Position numbers and translations under genes: made by a program | The notes under the pieces: generated by a model | Databases searched by the model: none | What the model was told of the DNA's origin: nothing | What the model saw: the letters and a program-made list of their open reading frames with translations, nothing else | Shown: positions 30,359 to 36,037 of the stretch, one piece after another | Layout of the letters: each line of letters opens with the position of its first letter | How positions within the stretch are numbered: the first letter of the stretch is position 1 | Origin: DATAEU01 sp046724395 | Lineage (GTDB): Bacteria; Actinomycetota; UBA4738; HRBIN12 | Length of the DNA: 36,037 nucleotides | Direction: 5' to 3' | Assembly (NCBI GenBank): GCA_046724395.1 | Contig: JBKOWM010000070.1 | Span: 1 to 36,037 of the forward strand

Positions 30359-31933
30359 ATGCAGAATCCGGTCGATCAGGCGACGCGCGACGCCGCCGAC
30401 CTCGAACGGTTCGGGTACAAGCAGGAGCTCAAGCGCGAGCTGGGAACGTTCAGCTCCTTTGCCGTCGCGTTCAGCTACATCTCGCCCTCAACCGGCATCT
30501 TCACGCTGTTCTTCCTGGGGATGGGCGCCCTCGGCGGAGTGCTCTGGTGGACGTGGCCGGTGGTCGCACTCGGACAGATGATCGTCGCGCTCAACTTCGC
30601 AGAGCTGTCCAGCCACTTTCCGGTGGCCGGCTCGGTGTTCCAGTGGACGAAGTACCTCGCCGGACGCACGTACGCCTGGTTCACCGGCTGGTTCTACCTG
30701 ATCGCGGGCGTGCTCACCGTGGCCTCGGTCTGCGCGACGCTGCCCATCGCGCTCATCCCGGCGCTGAACCAGATGTTCGGCTGGCACCTGAACGACTCGC
30801 TCGGCAGCGCCGACCAGAAGCTCGTGGCGCTGATCACGCTCGTGCTGATCACGGTTCTGAACATCTACGGAGTCAAGCTCGTCGCGATCGTCAACAACAC
30901 GGGCGTGATCTTCGAGATCCTCGGCATGGTCGTGTTCGCGATCATCCTCGCGGTCGCGCACAACAACCAGGGTGTCGGCGTCATCATGAACTCGGGGCCG
31001 GCGACCGTTACGCTTCCGTTCTTCCTGGTCGGGATGTTCATGAGCCTGTACGTGATCTACGGATTCGACACGGCATCGACGCTCGCCGAGGAGACCCGCG
31101 ATCCGCGCCGGGAGGCGCCGAAGGCGGTGGTCGCGTCCGTCGCCGGAGCGTTCGTCATCGGCGCGATCTTCCTGTGGGGCGTGCTCATTGCGGTGCCGGA
31201 CATGAACGAGGCGGTCAAGAACTTCCTCGGACCGGCGCAGATCATCGACTCGGTCCTTTCGACGGCCCTGTCGACGACCTACCTTCTCGTCGTCTCGGCC
31301 GCCATCTTCGTCTGCTGCATGGCGATCCTCACGTCGACGATCCGGCTGTGCTTCGGCATGGCGAGGGACGATCAGCTGCCCGGCTCGCGGTGGATGTCGA
31401 GGGTGAGCCCGCGAATGCACACCCCGGTGTGGTCGTGCATCGTCGTCGGGGCGCTCGCGGCGATCCCGTTCATCCAGTTCGCCGGCGCCGCCGTCATCGC
31501 GGTCGGCGCGACGGCGTCGATCTACTTCAGCTACCTGCTCGGGAACCTCGCCGTGATGCGGGCCCGGACGAAGGGGTGGCCGAGGACCAGAGCGCCGTTC
31601 TCGCTGGGCGCTTGGGGAAAGGCGGTCAACGTCCTCGCGATCGCGTGGGGGGTCTCCATGCTGGTGAACTTCCTGTGGCCGGCCGGCGACTCCGGAGCCA
31701 ATGCCTTGCGGATCTTCAGCAACCCGTCGCCGAATCAGACCGACTACTACGGCACGGGGCCGCTCGTTCATTTCTTCGGACCGCTGAACGACATCGCGCT
31801 CATCGAGCAAGTGATGGTCATCGTCTTCGTCCTCGGCGCGATCTACTACTTCGGTTGGCAGCGTCGGAAGCCGTTCACGCCGGTGCGACCGCCGGAAGAC
31901 GAGAACCTCCAGGGCATCGTGTCGGTCCAGTGA
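30359..31933 (+). CDS. APC-superfamily amino acid/amine permease
   Basis: The 524-aa transporter has about 12 membrane helices and an N-terminal FGYKQELKRELGTFSSFAVAFSYISP, resembling the amino-acid/choline transporter branch of the APC superfamily. The substrate could be an amino acid, GABA, choline or another amine. ELSSHFPVAGSVFQW (helix 2-3 region) and GFDTASTLAEETRDPRREAPKA (helix 8 loop) are typical APC segments. ATG 30359 follows a G-rich ribosome site (GGGAGGGGGG). The reading frame extends 35 codons upstream (to 30254) but that part is not protein-like. It stands 148 bp after thrC with its own leader and is closed by the hairpin at 31940-31967. A link to the amine oxidases and dimethylglycine dehydrogenase-like gene in this region is plausible. 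Confidence 0.9.
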   Translation: MQNPVDQATRDAADLERFGYKQELKRELGTFSSFAVAFSYISPSTGIFTLFFLGMGALGGVLWWTWPVVALGQMIVALNFAELSSHFPVAGSVFQWTKYLAGRTYAWFTGWFYLIAGVLTVASVCATLPIALIPALNQMFGWHLNDSLGSADQKLVALITLVLITVLNIYGVKLVAIVNNTGVIFEILGMVVFAIILAVAHNNQGVGVIMNSGPATVTLPFFLVGMFMSLYVIYGFDTASTLAEETRDPRREAPKAVVASVAGAFVIGAIFLWGVLIAVPDMNEAVKNFLGPAQIIDSVLSTALSTTYLLVVSAAIFVCCMAILTSTIRLCFGMARDDQLPGSRWMSRVSPRMHTPVWSCIVVGALAAIPFIQFAGAAVIAVGATASIYFSYLLGNLAVMRARTKGWPRTRAPFSLGAWGKAVNVLAIAWGVSMLVNFLWPAGDSGANALRIFSNPSPNQTDYYGTGPLVHFFGPLNDIALIEQVMVIVFVLGAIYYFGWQRRKPFTPVRPPEDENLQGIVSVQ

Positions 31934-31939
31934 CGACCC

Positions 31940-31967
31940 GCGGGGGCGGCCGCTCGGCTGCCCCCGC
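31940..31967 (+). terminator. strong GC hairpin after the permease
   Basis: GCGGGGGCGGCC (31940-31951) pairs with GGCTGCCCCCGC (31956-31967) over 12 bp with one G-U pair and a 4-nt loop. There is no T-tract. It begins 6 nt after the permease stop and ends 12 nt before the next GTG, so it may end the permease transcript or attenuate the 116-aa ORF. Confidence 0.65.
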
Positions 31968-31979
31968 CCGATCCCGTTC

Positions 31980-32330
31980 GTGAAGATCATCGTCAGAGAC
32001 CGGGCACGTGGGTTCATCCGCGAGCGCGGCGGCAAGGTCTGGGTCTGGCTCGATCCCCGCCGCGGCCTCGTCGGCTCCTACGTCTGGCTCGAGGCGCACG
32101 CCGAGCCACCTGGGGCGAGCAGGCGGTCGAGCTTTACGCGTAGCTCGAGGCGCGCGCACGACTTCAGCTATTTCGAGGGCGACGGCGTCGAGGTGTACGC
32201 GGACTTCGGCCGGCTCGAGCCGCCGGAGGAGTTGCACCTCGACGTGCGCGGATGGGTCAACAAGCGTCTCGAGGCGTACTGGAACGGGTCTGTCTTTGCC
32301 GGACCCGACGTGGGGCCGCCGCCTCGCTGA
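31980..32330 (+). CDS. unrecognised 116-aa protein
   Basis: This small basic protein has no signal peptide or membrane segment. From memory it resembles short actinobacterial proteins with a HesB-like beta fold (pattern FIRERGGKVWVWLDPR, then a hydrophobic VEVYADFG strand and ELHLDVR near the end), but it lacks the cysteines of Fe-S carriers, so I assign no function. GTG 31980 has no Shine-Dalgarno; the hairpin at 31940-31967 ends 12 nt upstream, and there is no visible promoter between them. It converges with the dimethylglycine dehydrogenase-like gene, 27 nt between stops. A real gene is likely from family resemblance and consistent codon use. Confidence 0.6.
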   Translation: MKIIVRDRARGFIRERGGKVWVWLDPRRGLVGSYVWLEAHAEPPGASRRSSFTRSSRRAHDFSYFEGDGVEVYADFGRLEPPEELHLDVRGWVNKRLEAYWNGSVFAGPDVGPPPR

Positions 32331-32357
32331 CGTGTGCGGAGTGCGGGCGTCGGCGAG

Positions 32358-34790
32358 CTACCCACGGACGCGCTCGCCGCGCGGGTCGTACAGCGGCTCG
32401 GCCGCGACCTCCGCACCGACGCGCTCCCCGAACACCTCGACCTCGAGCGGGCGCCCGACGTCGGCGAGCGCGATCGGCAGGTAGGCGTACGCGATGCTCT
32501 TGGCGATCGCGTAGCCGACGCCTCCAGACGTCACGCGCGAGACGACCGACCCGTCGGCGAAGACCGGCTCGTTGCCGAGCGCCAAGGCGCGCGGATCGGA
32601 CAGGACGAGACACGAGAGTCTCCGGTCCACGCCGTTTGCCACCAGCTTCTCGAGCGCCTCCCGGCCCACGAAGTCGCCCTTGTCCATCGCGACGGCGAAG
32701 GCGAGGCCGGCCTCGAGGGGCGTGTCCTCCGGCGTGATGTCGGAGCCCCACGCCCGGTATCCCTTCTCGAGCCGCATCGCGTCGATCGCCCGGTAGCCGC
32801 ACGGGACGCCGCCGACGTCGCGTGCGGCCGCCAAGAGCGCCGACCATAGGCCGGCGCCGAACTCGACGGGGGCGTAGAGCTCCCAGCCCAGTTCACCGAC
32901 GTACGTGACGCGGACCGCGAAACAGGGGACGTCGCCGACGACGAGGCGGCGCGCGCGCATGTAACCGAACGACAGGTCGTCCGTCGTGACGGCGCCGAGC
33001 ACATCGGGTGCGTGCGGACCCCACACGCCGAAGCAGGAGAGCGATCCCGTCGCATCGTGGACCGTGACGACGTCGCGTTCCGGAGCCAGCGACAGTTGCC
33101 GGCGGATCCAGGCGAGGTCGTGGTTGCCGAACGCGGTCCCCGTCACGAGCCGGAATCGATCGTCCCCCAGGCGTGTGACGGTGAGGTCGGACTCGATGCC
33201 TCCGCGGCGGTTCAGCAGTTGCGTGTACACGACGTGGCCGATCTCGCGGTCGACGTCGTTAGCGCAGAGCCGTTGCAGGAACGAGACGGCCTCCGAGCCG
33301 ATCACCTCGATCTTCGCGAAGCTCGACTCGTCGAACAGGCCGGCGCGCTCGCGAGTCGCGAAGACCTCGGAGACGATCGCGGTCGACCAGTGCTGGCCCG
33401 CCCATCCCCGCGGACGAAGCGGTTCGAATCGCTGGTGCTCATTCGAGCGAAGCCAGTTCGCCCGCTCCCAGCCCGATTTCTCACCGAACTCGGCCTCGAG
33501 CGCCGTGAGCGATCCGTACGCAGGCGAGGTCTTGAGGGGCCGGCCGGCCGACCGTTCCTCGTTGGGGTAGTGAATGTCGTAGTACGTCGAATAGATCTCG
33601 TCCGCGCGCGCGAGGGCGTACGGGCGGCTCCGGTAGTGCTCGCCGAAGCGACGAAAGTCCATCTTCCACACGTCGTACTCGGGTTCGCCCTCGACGATCC
33701 ATTCGGCCATCACCTTGCCGATGCCGCCCGCTCCGGCGATCCCGTGCGCGCAGAACCCAGCGGCGACGAAGAGCCCGGCGACGTCGGTCTCGCCGAGGAT
33801 GAACTCGCCGTCCGGCGTGAACGCCTCCGGGCCGTTGATCAGCCGGACGATCTCCGCCTCCTGCATCGAGGGCACGAGCGCGAGCGCGTTCTCGGCCAGC
33901 GGCTCGAAGCGCGACCAGTCCTCGGGCAGGAGCCGGTTGTTGAAGTCGGACGGTGGCGCCTCGAAGACCGACCACGCTCGAGGGTTGCGCTCGTACCCAC
34001 CCATGACGAGCCCGCCACCGGCCTCCGGCCGAAAGTAGACGAGCCGATCGGGGTCGCGCATCGTGGGCAGGTCGTCGCGGACTCCCTCGAGCGGCGCCGT
34101 CAGCACGTACTGATGCGCGAACGGGACGACCGGCACCTCGACGCCGGCCATACGCCCGATGTCGTTGGCGTAGATTCCGCCGGCGTTCACGACAACCTCG
34201 GTGGCGATCGCCGAGCCGTCGTCGAGCGCGACGCCTCGCACACGTCCGCCGGCCGCGTGGATACCCATCGCGCGCACGCCCGTCCGAATCCGAGCGCCAC
34301 GGGAGCGAGCGCCGGCCGCGAGGGCCATCGTCAGGCCGCTCGGGTCGAGGTAGCCGTCCGTCGGAAGGTACGCGGCGCCGTCGATGCCCGCCGGATCGAA
34401 CATTCCGCCGAACAGATCGAGAGCGCGTTGCGTCGAGACAATCTCGAGCGGCAGGCCGAAGGTCTGGCCCCAGCCGGCGAGCCGGCGCAGTTCCTGCATC
34501 CGCTCTCCAGACGACGCCAACCGCAGCGATCCGACCTCGTGCCAGCCGGGATCGACGCCGGTTTCGTCGAGGAGGCGTCGGTACAGGCCGATGCCGTACA
34601 TCATCATCCGCGTCAGCGTGACGCTCGATCGGAGCTGCCCGACGAGCCCGGCCGAGTGGAACGTCGAGCCGGACGTGAGGTCCGCGCGGTCGAGCAGGAC
34701 CACGTCATCCCATCCCAGGTCCGCAAGGTGATAGGCGATGCTCGCGCCGGCGACCCCGCCGCCGATGATGACGGCGCGCGTCTCGTCCAT
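32358..34790 (-). CDS. dimethylglycine/sarcosine dehydrogenase-like flavoprotein with GcvT domain
   Basis: The 810-aa enzyme has a DAO-type FAD domain (about 1-370, GGGVAG at 10-15), a central FAD-linked segment, and a C-terminal aminomethyltransferase GcvT part (about 435-810, with FDESSFAKIEV, CANDVD and GVGYAIAKSIAYAYLPI). Such proteins oxidise an N-methyl group of dimethylglycine or sarcosine and pass the carbon to tetrahydrofolate. His45 in SGSTFHSAGL matches the histidine that carries covalent FAD in dimethylglycine dehydrogenase. ATG 34790 overlaps the stop of the phosphotransferase gene by one base (TGATG), and 47 codons of frame before it are discarded. The full-length fusion and intact His45 suggest an active enzyme. 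Substrate within the N-methyl-glycine group is undetermined. Confidence 0.9.
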   Translation of the reverse strand: MDETRAVIIGGGVAGASIAYHLADLGWDDVVLLDRADLTSGSTFHSAGLVGQLRSSVTLTRMMMYGIGLYRRLLDETGVDPGWHEVGSLRLASSGERMQELRRLAGWGQTFGLPLEIVSTQRALDLFGGMFDPAGIDGAAYLPTDGYLDPSGLTMALAAGARSRGARIRTGVRAMGIHAAGGRVRGVALDDGSAIATEVVVNAGGIYANDIGRMAGVEVPVVPFAHQYVLTAPLEGVRDDLPTMRDPDRLVYFRPEAGGGLVMGGYERNPRAWSVFEAPPSDFNNRLLPEDWSRFEPLAENALALVPSMQEAEIVRLINGPEAFTPDGEFILGETDVAGLFVAAGFCAHGIAGAGGIGKVMAEWIVEGEPEYDVWKMDFRRFGEHYRSRPYALARADEIYSTYYDIHYPNEERSAGRPLKTSPAYGSLTALEAEFGEKSGWERANWLRSNEHQRFEPLRPRGWAGQHWSTAIVSEVFATRERAGLFDESSFAKIEVIGSEAVSFLQRLCANDVDREIGHVVYTQLLNRRGGIESDLTVTRLGDDRFRLVTGTAFGNHDLAWIRRQLSLAPERDVVTVHDATGSLSCFGVWGPHAPDVLGAVTTDDLSFGYMRARRLVVGDVPCFAVRVTYVGELGWELYAPVEFGAGLWSALLAAARDVGGVPCGYRAIDAMRLEKGYRAWGSDITPEDTPLEAGLAFAVAMDKGDFVGREALEKLVANGVDRRLSCLVLSDPRALALGNEPVFADGSVVSRVTSGGVGYAIAKSIAYAYLPIALADVGRPLEVEVFGERVGAEVAAEPLYDPRGERVRG

Positions 34791-35710
34791 CAGGTGGCGT
34801 CGGTCGCATCGCGCAGCCAGCGACCGAATCGGTGGTCGTCGATCGAGCCGAGACATCGAACGAAGTGCCGGTGCGCGTACTCGACGTAGTCGAAATCGAG
34901 GTCCGAGATGCCCTGCTGGACCACGCCCCACATCGCCTCGCGGAAGTCAGACATCACGCGCATGAGCGACTGCCGGGCGACGTGCACCTGCCGGACTCCG
35001 CCGAAGTACCGTTCGAGCAGCCGGCCCTGTGCGTCCTCCGACATGCCGTTGTTGATCGCGAGGTTCCCAAGGTCGAAGAACCGATCGCCCGTCCCCGCAT
35101 AGTCGTAATCGACGATGATCACGTGGCCGTCACGCATCAGCAGGTTCGCGTTCAGCAGATCGTTGTGGCACGAGCAGGCCGGCGACGGCGACTTCTCGAA
35201 CGCGGCACGGATCGCGTCGGCGGCGTCGATCGCGTCGTCATAGGCGTCGGGGATCGGCACGCCGCGCTCGCTCGCCGTCGTCCGATACTCGCGCACGATC
35301 TCGAACGCGTCGAACGACGTTGACAGCAGTGGCATCGCGTGGACCGCCCGCAGCGAGGTGACGACCGCGGCGAGGACGTCGTCGCGCTCGAGCGCCTCGG
35401 GCGGCAACGGGTCGGCTTCGACGAATCGCGTGACGAGCGCTCGGTGCTCGGCGACGTACGCGTAGACCTCCGGCGCGACGCCGGCGGCCGCGGCCGCGGC
35501 GGCCGCCTCTCGCTCGGTCGCGCGGTCGATGCCGAGGAGCTCGGTGTCGCGGCCCGGAAGGCGCACGACGAACGTCTCCTGGCCGACCTCGACCTTGAAG
35601 TTCCGGTTCGTGATCCCGAGAGAAAGGACGGTCGCCGAGACGTCCTTCCCATGCCACCCCGGCACCGCCTTCGCGACGGCGGCGAGATCGGGATCCAGGC
35701 CGTCCGGCAT
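34790..35710 (-). CDS. choline/aminoglycoside-kinase-like phosphotransferase
   Basis: The 306-aa protein has the choline-kinase/APH fold. TNRNFKVEV (34-42) fits the nucleotide-binding strands, HNDLLNAN (182-189) is the catalytic loop with Asp184 and Asn189, and IVDYDYAGTGDRFFDLGNLA (199-218) holds the metal-binding Asp201. It most resembles choline/ethanolamine kinases, so the product may be a phosphorylated amino alcohol. ATG 35710 is chosen because a complete -35/-10 pair (TTGACC, 17 bp, TACCGT) ends 7 nt upstream. The dimethylglycine dehydrogenase-like gene is coupled at TGATG. Kinase and N-methyl oxidase together suggest choline or N-methylated amine metabolism, but the kinase step would be unusual in betaine breakdown. 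Confidence 0.85.
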   Translation of the reverse strand: MPDGLDPDLAAVAKAVPGWHGKDVSATVLSLGITNRNFKVEVGQETFVVRLPGRDTELLGIDRATEREAAAAAAAAGVAPEVYAYVAEHRALVTRFVEADPLPPEALERDDVLAAVVTSLRAVHAMPLLSTSFDAFEIVREYRTTASERGVPIPDAYDDAIDAADAIRAAFEKSPSPACSCHNDLLNANLLMRDGHVIIVDYDYAGTGDRFFDLGNLAINNGMSEDAQGRLLERYFGGVRQVHVARQSLMRVMSDFREAMWGVVQQGISDLDFDYVEYAHRHFVRCLGSIDDHRFGRWLRDATDAT

Positions 35711-35717
35711 CGCCGCG

Positions 35718-35746
35718 ACGGTATCCGGGCCCCCTCGCCCGGTCAA
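35718..35746 (-). promoter_or_regulatory. promoter of the phosphotransferase gene, leaderless
   Basis: On the minus strand TTGACC (35746-35741), a 17-bp spacer and TACCGT (35723-35718) are followed by 7 nt and ATG 35710. This is the best -35/-10 pair in the window. It lies just downstream of the 62-aa membrane protein gene. Confidence 0.6.
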
Positions 35747-35757
35747 CGGCGAGCGGA

Positions 35758-35946
35758 TCAGCCCGGCATCGCGTACACGCGAGACGAGGCGCCCGCCAGG
35801 AGCCCCGAGACGAGGATTCCGAGCGGCAACGTTCCCCAGTACGACGCTCCCAGCCCCACGTTGCCCAGGAACAGCATCAGCAGCCACGTGGCCGGGAACG
35901 TCGCGATCAAGAACACGATGACGGCGCCGAGCAACGCTCTGAACAT
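35758..35946 (-). CDS. 62-aa two-helix membrane protein
   Basis: The 62-aa protein consists of two hydrophobic segments (about 5-28 and 37-54) joined by a short GNVGLGASYWG turn. I recognise no family. ATG 35946 has GGAGGGAGG about 5 nt upstream, a strong site, which supports a real gene despite its size. It follows the partial gene at the right edge by 22 bp and ends 47 bp before the phosphotransferase start. The phosphotransferase has its own promoter, so this protein may belong with the upstream gene. Confidence 0.7.
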   Translation of the reverse strand: MFRALLGAVIVFLIATFPATWLLMLFLGNVGLGASYWGTLPLGILVSGLLAGASSRVYAMPG

Positions 35947-35968
35947 CCGGTCCTCCCTCCGATGACGG

Positions 35969-36037
35969 TTACGTGCGGCCCTGCGTGAGGTTCTCGACGG
36001 CGACGGTGATCGCCAGCAGCAGGGCGTCGTCCTGACC
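35969..36037 (-). CDS. C-terminal end of an unidentified gene, cut by the window edge
   Basis: Only 22 codons and a TAA are inside the window. The frame reads GQDDALLLAITVAVENLTQG and ends with two more residues. The stop is 22 bp before the ATG of the 62-aa membrane protein, whose ribosome site lies in the gap, so they are probably cotranscribed. Too short to name. Confidence 0.5.
   Translation of the reverse strand, partial: GQDDALLLAITVAVENLTQGRT

Noticed and set aside
30307..31983. 558-codon plus-strand frame in the permease region
   Set aside because: Arg-rich shifted frame of the permease gene; the permease frame has twelve clear membrane helices.
33421..33430. GGTTCGAATC resembling a tRNA T-arm
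   Set aside because: It lies inside the dimethylglycine dehydrogenase-like coding region, and no acceptor, D or anticodon stems fit around it.
33012..34889. 625-codon open frame on the plus strand
   Set aside because: Antisense shadow of the dimethylglycine dehydrogenase-like gene.
34791..34931. 47-codon N-terminal extension of the dimethylglycine dehydrogenase-like protein
   Set aside because: It overlaps the end of the phosphotransferase gene and is Arg-rich; the FAD motif begins just after ATG 34790, which is coupled to the upstream stop.

Overview
High-GC bacterial chromosome segment, densely packed, with frequent GTG starts, stop/start overlaps and -10 boxes of the form TAnnCT a few bases upstream of start codons (several genes look leaderless). 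This fits an uncultured Actinomycetota or a high-GC Chloroflexota lineage. There is no rRNA, tRNA or other phylogenetic marker, so the placement is an inference. I see no prophage, insertion sequence or CRISPR array. The content is mostly catabolic and flavin-rich: seven FAD enzymes in 36 kb (two acyl-CoA dehydrogenases, two PYROXD2-like oxidoreductases, two DAO-type oxidoreductases and one dimethylglycine dehydrogenase-like enzyme).

Layout. 66-1241: acyl-CoA dehydrogenase (+). 1292-3786 (-): a candidate 63-aa ORF, a diaminopropionate ammonia-lyase-like PLP enzyme and a membrane-anchored sulfite-oxidase-fold molybdoenzyme. 3939-4283: Mth938-like protein (+). 4340-4966: TetR regulator (-), divergent from 5191-8991 (+), which encodes a PYROXD2-like oxidoreductase and an NDP-forming acyl-CoA synthetase. 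9025-9705: membrane protein (+). 9748-11160: Tat-exported phosphoesterase (-), divergent from a lipoprotein (11207-11902). 11908-13305 (-): fused inositol-phosphate cytidylyltransferase/CDP-alcohol phosphotransferase. 13387-14562 (-): second acyl-CoA dehydrogenase, divergent from two coupled amidohydrolases (14670-17544). 17559-18689 (-): exported repeat protein, divergent from the second PYROXD2-like enzyme (18780-20420), a possible 27-aa ORF and an amidase (20502-21893). 21943-23675 (-): two-gene ABC transporter. 23760-27085 (-): DinB-like protein and two tandem DAO-type oxidoreductases. 27101-27236: three copies of a 46-bp repeat. 27290-30210 (+): ilvD and thrC. 30359-31933 (+): APC permease, then a strong hairpin and a 116-aa ORF. 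34790-36037 and 32358-34790 (-): end of a cut gene, a 62-aa membrane protein, a choline-kinase-like phosphotransferase and a dimethylglycine dehydrogenase-like enzyme.

How the parts may work together. The TetR gene and both PYROXD2-like genes share a palindrome of the type TGAACG-n(1-3)-CGTTCA in their promoter regions, at sites about 13.7 kb apart. This suggests one ligand-responsive regulon joining the two paralogues with the acyl-CoA synthetase, and possibly the nearby amidohydrolases, amidase and acyl-CoA dehydrogenases, in breakdown of an unidentified, probably amide- or acyl-containing compound. The right end looks like use of amines or N-methylated compounds (DAO pair, APC permease, choline-kinase-like and dimethylglycine dehydrogenase-like proteins). 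ilvD-thrC is ordinary amino-acid biosynthesis. The substrate assignments are inferences; the operator sharing, gene couplings and motifs are read directly from the sequence.
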